Below, piece by piece: positions 18,119 to 26,338 of a DNA stretch of 64,000 nucleotides (its first letter is position 1; each line of letters opens with the position of its first letter). The notes below the pieces were generated by a model. The model searched no databases and had not been told where the DNA came from. It saw only the letters and a list, made by a program, of their open reading frames with translations. The stretch spans positions 124,001 to 188,000 of the forward strand of contig NZ_NSET01000025.1 of NCBI RefSeq assembly GCF_009192945.1. The letters run 5' to 3'. The position numbers and the translations under genes were made by a program. The DNA is from Xanthomonas maliensis (GTDB taxonomy: Bacteria > Pseudomonadota > Gammaproteobacteria > Xanthomonadales > Xanthomonadaceae).

Positions 18119-19354
18119 TTATGTCGCAGAACGGCCGCGCCCTGCACGGCGCAGCCCGTACCACAACACGCCGGTCAGCATCGCCTCGGTAACGATCACC
18201 GCCGCCGCCGCACCGCGGACGCCATAGGCGCGGGCAAGCAGCAGATTCAGCACGATGTTGACCACCGCAGCGAGCCCGGCGCCAATCACGTACCAGCGCT
18301 GCTGATCAGCGGCGATGGCTGCTTGGGTCAACACATAGTTCGGCAGCACGAACACGAATGCGGCGAACAACCAGCCGAGTATCGGCCCGGCCACGGCGCG
18401 GTAGGCCGCGCCGTACAGCACTTCCATCAGCCAGCTCCCGAGGCAGGCACCGGCCGCGGCCAATCCCAGTCCCGCAATTGCGGCGATCCACAGGGCCTGG
18501 GTCTGCAGGCGCTGCGCCTGCAGGCTCTGTGCATGCCGCAGGCGCAGCTGGCGGAACAACAACAGCGCCACCGGCATCGCCAGCAAGAGCACGCCGTCAA
18601 AGACGCGATACGCCGCCGCGTATTGACCGAGCGCTGCGGAAGGCACCGCGTGCTGCAGGATCACCACGTCGCTGCGGCGATACAGGGCCGTGGCCGTATC
18701 GATCCAGAAGAAGCTCGCGGCCGCGCGGTAGGCCAGCGGTTGTGGTCGCCAGCGCGGACGCTGATGCACGTCCTTTGCCATCCACAGGTAGGCCAGCACC
18801 AGGCCGCTGCCCCAGGCGGCGAAGACCACGCCGGGGGCAGGGCCAAGCAAGAGCACTGCCGCCACCACCACCAGCGCACTGACCACGCGCGCGCCGGCCA
18901 GCCAGCCCGCGTCGCGTTGCCAGCGGCCTGCAGCCTTCAGCTGCGCCGAGACCAGCTGGGTCAGGGTGACGGCACCCAAGCACAGGACCGCCCAGACCAA
19001 GGCGGGATCGCCGCCTGCCTGCGCCACCAGCAGGCTTGCCGCGGCCAACAGCAGTGTGGTCCCGATCAGATGGCCGCGTGCCAGCGCGGGCAGTGCGCGT
19101 GCCACCGGCGCCGGAATGCTGGCCGCAACCCCCTCACGCAAGACCAGGGTGCGCAAGCCGACGTCCTGCAGCAGCGCCAACAAGGTCGCCAGGCTGAGGA
19201 GGTAGGCGTAGCGGCCGAAGCCGGCGGGGCCCATCGTCCGAGCCAGCCACACCGACAGTGCCAACGACACGGTCGCAGTGAAGACGATCGAAAGCCATTG
19301 CAACGACAACCCGCGTAGGGGCGCGCGCCATGCTGCCGCCCAACCCTGGCTCAC
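18119..19354 (-). CDS. Flippase/polysaccharide biosynthesis protein (MOP superfamily)
   Basis: This 411-aa polytopic protein starts VSQGWAAAWRAPLRGLSLQW and contains about twelve hydrophobic segments, with WLARTMGPAGFGRYAYLLSLATLLA, the classic first-helix-pair pattern of Wzx-type flippases. I chose the GTG at 19352-19354, which overlaps the stop of the ABC exporter gene as GTGA. An ATG 12 codons upstream is possible but would lie deep inside that gene. The coupling to the RiPP exporter is striking, because it places a lipid-linked sugar flippase in the same transcript as a peptide exporter. Transport of the glycan unit remains its most likely job. Confidence 0.83.
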   Translation of the reverse strand: MSQGWAAAWRAPLRGLSLQWLSIVFTATVSLALSVWLARTMGPAGFGRYAYLLSLATLLALLQDVGLRTLVLREGVAASIPAPVARALPALARGHLIGTTLLLAAASLLVAQAGGDPALVWAVLCLGAVTLTQLVSAQLKAAGRWQRDAGWLAGARVVSALVVVAAVLLLGPAPGVVFAAWGSGLVLAYLWMAKDVHQRPRWRPQPLAYRAAASFFWIDTATALYRRSDVVILQHAVPSAALGQYAAAYRVFDGVLLLAMPVALLLFRQLRLRHAQSLQAQRLQTQALWIAAIAGLGLAAAGACLGSWLMEVLYGAAYRAVAGPILGWLFAAFVFVLPNYVLTQAAIAADQQRWYVIGAGLAAVVNIVLNLLLARAYGVRGAAAAVIVTEAMLTGVLWYGLRRAGRGRSAT

Positions 19355-21096
19355 CGTGCGCCGATCCAGTGTGGCGCCACCATCGACCAAGGACCCTGCG
19401 CCACCAACTGGCCGCGATCCAGCACCAGCACGCTGTCGGCCTGTTCGAGCAAGGCCAGCCGATGACCGATCAGCAAGACCGTCAGATCGCCATGCAGGCG
19501 ATGGATCGCGTCGCGGATGCGGGCTTCGTTGTCGTGATCCAGTGCGCTGGTGGCTTCGTCGAGGATCAGCAACGCCGGCCGCTGCAGCAGCGCACGCGCC
19601 AGTGCCAGACGCTGGCGCTCGCCACCTGACAAGGGCATGCCGCCGTCGCCGACCAGCGTCTCCCAGCCCTGCGGCAGGGCATACACGAACTGGGCCGCTG
19701 CCTGCTCCAGCGCAGCGTGCAGTGATTGTTCGCTTGCAGTCGGGCTGGCGATCAAGAGGTTGTTGCGCACGCTGTCGTTGAGCAGGAAGGCGTCCTGCGA
19801 GACATAGGCGACCGAGCGTCGCCAGGCCCGTCGCCCGGCCGCGTCCAGCACCACGCCATCGATCGCCAGCGTGCCCTGGTCTGGACTTAGCAAGCCACTC
19901 AGGACATCGGCCAGCGTGCTCTTGCCGGCACCGGAGGCGCCGACGATGGCGGTGGTGGTCCGCGCCGGCAGCCGCAGCGACAGTTCCTGCAGTGCGGGCG
20001 TGCCGCGTCCGGCGTACTGCACCTGGACCGCAGACAGCGCGATCGAGGTCGTCAGTTGAATCGGAGCGCTGGCGTCAGGCAGGGAGGGCTCGGCCCAGTC
20101 ACTGCTTTCCTGCAGCCGGCGTTCGATCGCGTCGAACGCCGCCAGCGCATGCAGGCAATACTGGCGTTGCTGTTGGATGTTGCTCAAGAGTGGCAACAGG
20201 CGGGCAAAGATCGCGACCAGCACCAACAGTTCGGCCATGGCCACGTGCAGGACCTGCAGGCCGACATAGACGTAGCATGCCAGCAGGACTGCCCCGGCGC
20301 TCTGCAACAAGGCCTTGGAGCTGCTCAGGCCATGGGCGAAACGCAGCTGCTGATCGTGCATGGTGCCTGCCGTGCGCCGGAATGCCGCCAGATAGTGCGC
20401 TTCGGCCCCCAGGATCTTGGCCAGGCGCAGCCCGGACAAGCGGTCGTGCAAGCCCGCGTGCAGGCGTTGGTTGGCCTGCGTCAGTTGACGGCCCAACATC
20501 GCCGTCCCCTGCCGCCGCCGGCCGATCAGCAACAACAGTGCCGATCCACTCAGTAGCGCGATCAGTGCCAGCTGCCAGGACAATGCAATCGCAGCCAGCA
20601 GGTAGAGCAGCGCGGTCGTGCCGGCAGCCAGCAGCGACAAGCCTTGTCCCAGCCCCACTTCGGCGCGGCTGACATCGCTGAGCATGAGGCTGGCGTGGTC
20701 GGCAGTGCGCTGACCCACCAACCAGCGCCACTGCGCGCCGAGCAGCGCCGCGAAGCTGGCCATGCGCAGCCGCTCGCCCACATCTTGTTGCAGCTGGGCT
20801 GCCGCCCGCTCGCGGCCGAGCTGGATCGCATTGCGCACCAGCACGACCGTACAGAACAGCAGCAGCAAGGGAATCGGTGAGGTGGTCGGAAGTCCGAGCG
20901 CGACGGGGATGCGGACCAACTGCCTTGCCACCCCATCCGTGGCGGCATCGCCTTGCAAGGCCCCGAGCAAGGGCACCAGCAACAGCATGCCGATGCCTTC
21001 GGTCGCGCCGGCCAGCACCATCAGGGCGAACAACCCGAGGCGCTGGCGACCTGGCGCCCACCGCAACAGGCGCGCCATGCCGTGCACCACCCTCAT
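19351..21096 (-). CDS. ABC exporter, fused membrane and ATPase domains (lasso-type D protein)
   Basis: This 581-aa half-transporter has a six-helix ABC-membrane domain (about residues 15-310) followed by an ATPase. The ATPase carries Walker A GASGAGKST, the signature LSGGERQRLALARALL and Walker B LLILDEATSALD, then the switch histidine GHR. There is no N-terminal C39 peptidase domain, which fits lasso-peptide exporters, where the separate B2 protein removes the leader. The start is the ATG at 21094-21096, overlapping the B2 stop (ATGA). It probably exports the mature modified peptide. An MsbA-like lipid or glycan exporter role is the alternative. Confidence 0.88.
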   Translation of the reverse strand: MRVVHGMARLLRWAPGRQRLGLFALMVLAGATEGIGMLLLVPLLGALQGDAATDGVARQLVRIPVALGLPTTSPIPLLLLFCTVVLVRNAIQLGRERAAAQLQQDVGERLRMASFAALLGAQWRWLVGQRTADHASLMLSDVSRAEVGLGQGLSLLAAGTTALLYLLAAIALSWQLALIALLSGSALLLLIGRRRQGTAMLGRQLTQANQRLHAGLHDRLSGLRLAKILGAEAHYLAAFRRTAGTMHDQQLRFAHGLSSSKALLQSAGAVLLACYVYVGLQVLHVAMAELLVLVAIFARLLPLLSNIQQQRQYCLHALAAFDAIERRLQESSDWAEPSLPDASAPIQLTTSIALSAVQVQYAGRGTPALQELSLRLPARTTTAIVGASGAGKSTLADVLSGLLSPDQGTLAIDGVVLDAAGRRAWRRSVAYVSQDAFLLNDSVRNNLLIASPTASEQSLHAALEQAAAQFVYALPQGWETLVGDGGMPLSGGERQRLALARALLQRPALLILDEATSALDHDNEARIRDAIHRLHGDLTVLLIGHRLALLEQADSVLVLDRGQLVAQGPWSMVAPHWIGAR

Positions 21097-21581
21097 CGGG
21101 CTTTCCACGCGCGCGGCACGAAGCAGCCAATGCGGGTGAAGCGCTCGCTCGCACGGCCGCCGGTCACATGCTCGTCGCCGGCGACGACCCAGGCATGTGC
21201 CTGTAGCTCCGCTCCATCGACGCTGCGTGCCACGCCCAGGCACACCAGGTGGGGGACCCGGAACAGCCCGAGCAGATAATGCGCGGCCAGGGCCTGTGCC
21301 AGGCAATTGGAATTCCAGGCGGTATGGCGGGCAGCCAAGCGCACGGTCCGGCCGATCTGCAGGGCACGACGTCGTGCACGTGCGTCCAGGCAGGGCAATG
21401 CCGGTGGCACGGCCATCTGCCGGCCCACCCGCGACGCAAGCCGGCGGAAGCCGATCCATCGCACGCCAGCACGCGCCACGCCCAGCAGCGCCCAGGCCGG
21501 CAGCAACAGCAGTCGTTCGAACCGGGGCAGACGGCCAACGGCGGCCAGCGCGCGGCGAGAGCGGACGACCCTGCGGACCAT
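21093..21581 (-). CDS. Lasso-peptide-type B2 leader protease (transglutaminase-like)
   Basis: This protein of about 162 aa belongs to the transglutaminase-like cysteine protease family of lasso B2 proteins, which cleave the leader from the precursor. The catalytic triad is visible as Cys93 in WNSNCLAQAL, His129 in LQAHAWVV and Asp136. The hydrophobic N-terminal segment (about 24-45) is common in B2 proteins. I chose the ATG at 21579-21581. A GTG two codons upstream is possible. No B1 domain is fused: the PqqD-like partner is encoded separately at 25113. It is coupled to the exporter by ATGA. Confidence 0.88.
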   Translation of the reverse strand: MVRRVVRSRRALAAVGRLPRFERLLLLPAWALLGVARAGVRWIGFRRLASRVGRQMAVPPALPCLDARARRRALQIGRTVRLAARHTAWNSNCLAQALAAHYLLGLFRVPHLVCLGVARSVDGAELQAHAWVVAGDEHVTGGRASERFTRIGCFVPRAWKAR

Positions 21582-21898
21582 GCTCACCGCTGGCTGTCTG
21601 CCCGGGAACGGAGAGGCTGACGCACGGCGGCGGGCCCGGCTGCGTCGTGAGTGCCGCGCCTGCACCTGACCGGATGCTGCGGTGTGCGCATGCGTGACTG
21701 CAGGGCCGACGATGAAGAACGCATGGCGGAGGGCCCGTATCGGGGGACGTCGGTGAGCACAATCACGCCTTCGCGGTCTGGATGGCGCGCCGTGCGACGG
21801 TGTGATCGCTCCCCGCTAGCCTAGCAAACGGCAGCGTGGGGGGGGGGGCGCACCCCCGTGCCTGCGCATTGTGCTGCTCGATCGGCCGTTGACCGCGA
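21582..21898 (-). other. 317-bp gap between cyclase and B2 genes
   Basis: This stretch separates the cyclase gene from B2 in an otherwise tightly packed operon. I find no convincing gene and no second precursor peptide in it. It holds an 11-G tract (21838-21848) and, just downstream on the minus strand reading, a short TAG/CTA palindrome near 21818-21828. A separate promoter or attenuator for B2 and the exporter could lie here. That is inference. Confidence 0.5.
21838..21848. repeat. Homopolymeric G11 tract
   Basis: Eleven consecutive G (plus strand) are followed by CGCA and five C, so a G5/C5 hairpin with a CGCA loop can form on either strand. Homopolymer runs of this length are prone to slippage. 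It is intergenic between the lasso cyclase and B2 genes, so length changes could alter promoter spacing or transcript folding rather than a reading frame. Confidence 0.9.
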
Positions 21899-23824
21899 TC
21901 ACCCACCGCCGCGCTCGTGCCAGGCCAGGAAGCCTGCCATCTGCAGGCCGGACGCCAACAGCTGCAGATAGTCCGCGCGTCGGGCCTCGGCCGCGGCGGC
22001 ATCCTGCGGCCAGCGATCCAGCAGCGCCTGCAAGCGCTGCAGGTCCACGACCCGATTGGCCAGCGGGGACTTGCGTGCGTCGGTCAGTTGCGCCTGCAGC
22101 GCATCGCGCCGCGCACTCAACCGCACGAACCAATCGCCTTGCTGCACGCCGACTGCCCGGTTGGCATGGATCTCCGGCGGCGCGCCACGTGCGGCCAGCA
22201 AGCGGCGTGGCAACGACCGGCTGACACCATCACGCAGGAACTGATCCAGCGGCAGGCTGCCGAAGAATTCGATCACCCGCCGGTCTGCGAGCGGATAACG
22301 CGTGTCGACACCGGACACCGCGCGCAGGGTGTTCATCAGGTCCATCGGACCGGCATCGCCCAACATCCACTCGCGGAAGGTCCGCAGGGATGTGTGGCCG
22401 CCCCCCAGGCGCAACCGGTACCGGCGCCGATCCAGCGACTGCTGCATCCCAAGCGCCTGTGCCAGCGCCGGTTGCAGCGCCGCCTGCGCTTCCCAGACCG
22501 CGGCCGGCAGACCGTGCCACAGGCGCAGCATCGCGATCGGCGCGACAGGACGCAGCAGATAGCGCTGCACGGTCTTGCGTCGACTCAGGCCCACACTGGT
22601 GGCAAGTGCAGAGACCTGTCCTGCCAGCACCCGCCACTGCCGCTGACGGACTAACTGCGGCAGCCGCAGCAGGCCGTCGTAGCTGAAGAACGCGTTGCCC
22701 AGTTCACCGCCCAGCATCACCTGCCCACCACGTGCGTGCAGGAACCGGTACAGCGGGAAGAACCAAGCCATGTTCGATGGCGAGCGGACCGGCTGGGCGC
22801 CCTCGCGCCACCAGCATGCGGGGTCGTGTTCGCCCCAGTCCGTCGCGTCGTCGCCGACCAGGTGCCAGTCGATACCAGGATGACTGGCGGCCAGCTGCCG
22901 CGCGCGCGGCGACTCGTCGTAGTAGTGGGTCGCCGTGGCAGCGGCCATCGCGGGCAACGGTTGGCGCGTAAGCACCAGCAACGGCGACGGCGCCTGTTGC
23001 CGCGCTGCCGACAGCGTGACCGAACCGCTGTCCAGTCCGCCGGTCAGGCAGGTGGCCACCGGCCCGCGTGCGCGCAGCGCATCGGCCACCGCCCGGTCCA
23101 GTACCTCGGCTGCCGCTGCCTCGACCGCGGCGTCGTCGCGCAAGCGCAGCGATCCGGCCTCAGGCGGCGACCACCAGCGCTGGCGGTGCGTCGCCTCCGC
23201 GGTCAGCACAAGCGCGTGCGCCATCGGCACCCGGTCGATGGCGCGATAGATGGTGCGTTCCGGTCGAGCCCGGTCCATGATCAGTTTGTCGGCCAAGGCC
23301 CGCTCGTCCAGATCCTTCGGCACCTCGGGCAGTGCCAGCAGCGCACGCAGGCGGGTGGCGAATGCGATCAGGCGCGGCCCACGGTGCACGAACAACGAGC
23401 GCAAGCCCACCGGGTCGCGGGCCAGCAAGAGGCGCTGCCGGTCTGGCCGATACAGCGCCAATGCATAGGATCCGTGCAGGCGTGGCAGCGCCGCGGTATC
23501 CCAGCGCTGCAAGGCCTCCAACAGCAGAACACCATCGGGCAGGGAGACACTGGCAGGTGGCTCCAGCGCAGACGCAAGCTCCTGGCGCGCGGCCAACGTC
23601 ACGTCGGCCGCCAGGACGGCGCCCGATGCCCCCACCCAGGGCATGGCCTCGTCGGCATCCTGTGGGGTGAAGACATGTTGGCGATGCACCAGCGCGACCG
23701 GCCCGTCCTGCCAGACGCGCACCGGGCCGATCCCGCGCGCCTCCAGCGCCTGGCCGACACGCTGGATGTCGCTTGGCGCGACGGGTGCGCCATCCAGCCG
23801 CCAGACGCCGGCAAAATCACTCAT
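21899..23824 (-). CDS. Lasso-peptide-type cyclase (asparagine synthetase homologue, C protein)
   Basis: This 641-aa asparagine-synthetase-like protein starts MSDFAGVWRLDG and lacks the N-terminal catalytic Cys of true glutamine-hydrolysing enzymes. That is the hallmark of lasso cyclases, which adenylate a precursor Asp/Glu side chain to form the macrolactam. The degenerate glutaminase-like half contains LHGSYALALYRPD and LLLARDPVGLRSLFVH. The ATP-pyrophosphatase motif is CLTGGLDSGSV (residues 259-269). The gene begins 24 bases after the precursor gene and shares its orientation, which supports the assignment. A general amidation role is unlikely without glutaminase Cys. Confidence 0.87.
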   Translation of the reverse strand: MSDFAGVWRLDGAPVAPSDIQRVGQALEARGIGPVRVWQDGPVALVHRQHVFTPQDADEAMPWVGASGAVLAADVTLAARQELASALEPPASVSLPDGVLLLEALQRWDTAALPRLHGSYALALYRPDRQRLLLARDPVGLRSLFVHRGPRLIAFATRLRALLALPEVPKDLDERALADKLIMDRARPERTIYRAIDRVPMAHALVLTAEATHRQRWWSPPEAGSLRLRDDAAVEAAAAEVLDRAVADALRARGPVATCLTGGLDSGSVTLSAARQQAPSPLLVLTRQPLPAMAAATATHYYDESPRARQLAASHPGIDWHLVGDDATDWGEHDPACWWREGAQPVRSPSNMAWFFPLYRFLHARGGQVMLGGELGNAFFSYDGLLRLPQLVRQRQWRVLAGQVSALATSVGLSRRKTVQRYLLRPVAPIAMLRLWHGLPAAVWEAQAALQPALAQALGMQQSLDRRRYRLRLGGGHTSLRTFREWMLGDAGPMDLMNTLRAVSGVDTRYPLADRRVIEFFGSLPLDQFLRDGVSRSLPRRLLAARGAPPEIHANRAVGVQQGDWFVRLSARRDALQAQLTDARKSPLANRVVDLQRLQALLDRWPQDAAAAEARRADYLQLLASGLQMAGFLAWHERGGG

Positions 23825-23848
23825 GGCGCCGGATGATGCCGCTTACGC

Positions 23849-24004
23849 TCAGGAGCCGGTAAACGTACCGTTACCGTCGTTGCCCGTCGTGGCATTGTTC
23901 GCTGTCTCGTCGATCGACAGGAAGGACACCACGGGTGCCGCCCATATTTTGCGTCCGCCCTGGATCGACTGATCGGACGAGGCAGCCGGTTGGTTCTCAT
24001 GCAT
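23849..24004 (-). CDS. Candidate lasso-type RiPP precursor peptide (51 aa)
   Basis: The ATG at 24002-24004 is preceded by a strong AAGGAG ribosome binding site at ideal spacing. The leader contains KIWAAPVVSFLSIDETA. The W-x-x-P element resembles the Y-x-x-P motif recognised by PqqD-like B1 proteins, and the Thr two residues before the proposed cleavage site matches the conserved lasso Thr(-2). The proposed core is NNATTGNDGNGTFTGS (16 aa), with Asp at position 8 as macrolactam donor and a C-terminal Ser. An N-terminal Asn as ring residue 1 is unusual, so core boundaries are uncertain. It lies 24 bases upstream of the cyclase gene. The C-terminal Ser is the residue phosphorylated in paeninodin-type peptides, and an HPr-kinase-like gene lies in the cluster. 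Confidence 0.82.
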   Translation of the reverse strand: MHENQPAASSDQSIQGGRKIWAAPVVSFLSIDETANNATTGNDGNGTFTGS

Positions 24005-24088
24005 CGCGCAATCTCCTTCTTGCCATGGATTGAGGTGGCCGCGTACAGCCAGACGCTTGGGTGCGTGTTCACGGTGGGACGCAACTGC

Positions 24089-24117
24089 GGCATATGTCCC
24101 GGTCACCGTCATGTAAA
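24089..24117 (-). promoter_or_regulatory. Possible promoter of the precursor operon
   Basis: On the minus strand, TTTACA (24112-24117) is separated by 17 bases from TATGCC (24089-24094). The -35 matches consensus at five of six positions and the -10 at only three. It would give a leader of about 75-80 bases before the precursor ATG. This is a weak, position-based suggestion within the divergent intergenic region 24005-24292. Confidence 0.3.
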
Positions 24118-24292
24118 GTTCCGTTCGCCCCCGCGCGGGGACCCAGCTTACATGGCGCGCCTCAGGTTACCACCACATGCCGTTCGCGACATCGACACGT
24201 CCACGTGCGACCGGGAGGCCGCGGTCCTGGCGATACGGGAGCGGGAATCGCTGCTCCACGTCGTTTGCGTTCCGGCCCGACGCAGCAGTCAG

Positions 24293-25036
24293 ATGACCCC
24301 GCAACGCTTCCACTGGCGCAGGCTGTTGCCGATGTCCGTCGCAGTCCGGTTGCTCTATCGCGCGCTGCGCAGCCGCCAAGGCCGCGGGTATGCGCGGCTG
24401 CAGTTCAGCTCGCCGGTCCCGTTGTTCCAGGACTATGCCACCACCTCGATGGATCGCTATCCCGCGCTGTTCGGCTTCGTCCAGCAAACCCTTGGTGCTG
24501 ACAGCCAGGCGCGGCTGCTGTCGTTCGGTTGCGCCAGCGGCGAAGAAGTCTTCAGCTTGCGTGCCTACTTTCCCCAGGCTGTTATTACCGGGTTGGACAT
24601 CCATCCAGATGCGATCGGCACTTGCCACCGTCGGCTTGCTGCCAGGCCCGATACAGGGCTGCAGTTTCGGTTGGCCGGCAACACGGCAGGGGAAGGCGAC
24701 GGCTGCTACGACGCCATTTTCTGCCTGGCGGTGCTGCGCCGCGGCGATCTGGCGACGCATCGTGGCGAGCGTTGCGATCACCTGATCAGGTTCGAGGATG
24801 TCGAGGCACAGTTGCTGGATTTTGTCCGCTGCCTGCGCCCCGGCGGCCTGCTGGTGCTGCGACATGCCAATTTCCGCCTGCGCGACACCCAGGCGGCGCG
24901 TTGGTTCGACACAGCGTTGTGCCTGCCGACGCCAGCGCGCGCGGATACACCACTGTTCGGTCCGGATAACCGACGGCTGCCTGTGCAGGCCGACGAGCAG
25001 GCCGTCTTCCGCCGCCGCGCCGTGCCCCGCGATTAG
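24293..25036 (+). CDS. SAM-dependent methyltransferase associated with the RiPP cluster
   Basis: This protein of about 247 aa has class I methyltransferase motif I LLSFGCASGEEVFSL, motif II VITGLDIHPDAI, YDAIFCLAVL, and a post-motif LRPGGLLVLRHANFRL. The N-terminal region (ALFGFVQQTL and upstream) contains a conserved-looking DYATTSMDRYP segment. I chose the ATG at 24293. The frame is open further upstream, and ATGs at about 24153 and 24329 are alternatives. It diverges from the precursor operon and is followed after 76 bases by the PqqD gene. It may methylate the peptide or a sugar; no substrate is visible. Confidence 0.75.
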   Translation: MTPQRFHWRRLLPMSVAVRLLYRALRSRQGRGYARLQFSSPVPLFQDYATTSMDRYPALFGFVQQTLGADSQARLLSFGCASGEEVFSLRAYFPQAVITGLDIHPDAIGTCHRRLAARPDTGLQFRLAGNTAGEGDGCYDAIFCLAVLRRGDLATHRGERCDHLIRFEDVEAQLLDFVRCLRPGGLLVLRHANFRLRDTQAARWFDTALCLPTPARADTPLFGPDNRRLPVQADEQAVFRRRAVPRD

Positions 25037-25112
25037 CGCACCTGGTCGGCCGCGCTTTGCAGCGCAATGCATCCTGGGTAAGCTCCTGTCTCCATACCGA
25101 TTTGGTCCAGGG

Positions 25113-25394
25113 ATGCGCATCGCACCGAGCACGATTGTCGCCAGGACATCCGGCTGTCTGGCCGCAGAGATGGGTGATGAACTGGTCCTCATGAGCACCG
25201 AGCGCGGGTTGTATTTGTCGCTGGATCCCATCGGCAGGGACATCTGGTCGCACCTGGAGCCGCCTTGCGCGTTCGCCACCTTGTGCGATCGCTTGAGTGC
25301 CGAGTACGCCGCGCCCAGGGCCACGATCGAGGCCGACGTGGCGGTACTGCTGCAGACCCTGCATGAGGCTGGCGCGGTGGAGATACGCGCCTGA
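25113..25394 (+). CDS. PqqD-family leader-binding protein (lasso-type B1)
   Basis: This 93-aa PqqD-like RiPP recognition element contains ELVLMSTERGLYLSLDPIGRDIW (about residues 23-45), the characteristic beta-hairpin followed by the N-x-x-(G/A)-x-x-(I/L)-W helix. A C-terminal three-helix bundle ends in VAVLLQTLHEAGAVEI. PqqD/B1 proteins bind the leader and deliver it to the protease and modifying enzymes. The start is the ATG at 25113 with a poor ribosome binding site. It precedes the kinase gene by 20 bases. Its separation from B2 (split B1/B2) is typical of proteobacterial lasso clusters. Confidence 0.88.
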   Translation: MRIAPSTIVARTSGCLAAEMGDELVLMSTERGLYLSLDPIGRDIWSHLEPPCAFATLCDRLSAEYAAPRATIEADVAVLLQTLHEAGAVEIRA

Positions 25395-25414
25395 CCGACG
25401 TAGCCGCCCGCCAG

Positions 25415-26338
25415 ATGTCGCCGACCATGCCGCTGCACCATCACTATTTGCTGTGCGGCTGGCACGTGCGCAGTGCATTGCGGCTGCCTGAGTTGCCGCT
25501 CTGGCCGGAGACCGCGACGTCTGTCGCGGTGGACGTGGTGATCGAAGAAGCGGACGTGCCGGATCGGCTGGACGCGCACGAGCTGGCGGAGTCCTGGTTG
25601 AGCGTCGGTAGCGATGGCTCGGTGCTGTTGCAGGTGCCGCACGTGGTCCGCATCCAGGTGCAGGCCGGTCGATCGATACGCGTGCAGCGGCTGAATCCGC
25701 ACGACGACAGTTGGCGCTTGTTTCTGCTGGGTTCGGCACTGGGCTATCTCTGCCTGCAACGCCGGCTGTTTCCGCTGCATGCCGCCTGTGTGCGCATCGG
25801 CACGCAGACCGTGGCCTTTGCCGGTCATAGCGGCGCGGGGAAATCCACGCTGGCGGCGGCCTTGCTCAACCGCGGCCATGGCCTGCTCAGCGACGATCTC
25901 ACGGTGATCCAGCCCGACGCGGCGGGCGGTGTCATGGTGCTGCCGGCGTTTCCGCGGCTGAAACTCTGGCGCGACACAGTGGAGTCGCTGCAAATTCCCA
26001 TGAGCGATGCGCCACGGGTGCGACCGTGCATGGAAAAGTTCGACCTGCGGCCGAGCGCTGGGTTCGATGCAGCGCCAGCGCGCCTGGACGCCGTCGTCGT
26101 CCTGGGCGATGCCGCCGAGCCGCAGGTTCAGCGCCTGTCGCCGCAGAAGGCATTGCCGGTGTTGCACGGGTATCTGGCACGCTCGCCGGCCGCCGTGCGG
26201 TTGGGGTTGCACGCGGTCACGTTTGCGCAAGCTGCGGCGATCGCGCGCCAGGTACCGGTCTGGCGCCTGCGGCGGCCACGCCGCTTCGACGCGCTGGACA
26301 GCACCGTCGACGTCATCGAAGCCCATTTCGGCCTATGA
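25415..26338 (+). CDS. HPr kinase-like serine kinase of the RiPP cluster
   Basis: This 307-aa protein has an HprK C-terminal-type ATPase fold. The P-loop GHSGAGKSTLAAAL is at about residues 137-150, followed by HGLLSDDLTVI with the acidic pair that in HPr kinases coordinates magnesium. Homologues in paeninodin-type clusters phosphorylate the C-terminal Ser of the lasso precursor. The precursor here ends in Ser, so the same reaction is likely. The N-terminal domain of about 110 aa has no recognised motif. The start may be the ATG at 25415 or at 25427. It overlaps the sulfotransferase start by ATGA. Confidence 0.85.
   Translation: MSPTMPLHHHYLLCGWHVRSALRLPELPLWPETATSVAVDVVIEEADVPDRLDAHELAESWLSVGSDGSVLLQVPHVVRIQVQAGRSIRVQRLNPHDDSWRLFLLGSALGYLCLQRRLFPLHAACVRIGTQTVAFAGHSGAGKSTLAAALLNRGHGLLSDDLTVIQPDAAGGVMVLPAFPRLKLWRDTVESLQIPMSDAPRVRPCMEKFDLRPSAGFDAAPARLDAVVVLGDAAEPQVQRLSPQKALPVLHGYLARSPAAVRLGLHAVTFAQAAAIARQVPVWRLRRPRRFDALDSTVDVIEAHFGL

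Noticed and set aside
21582..21898. Second precursor peptide in the cyclase-B2 gap
   Set aside because: No frame shows a W/Y-x-x-P leader motif with a Thr and Asp/Glu spaced for a lasso core.
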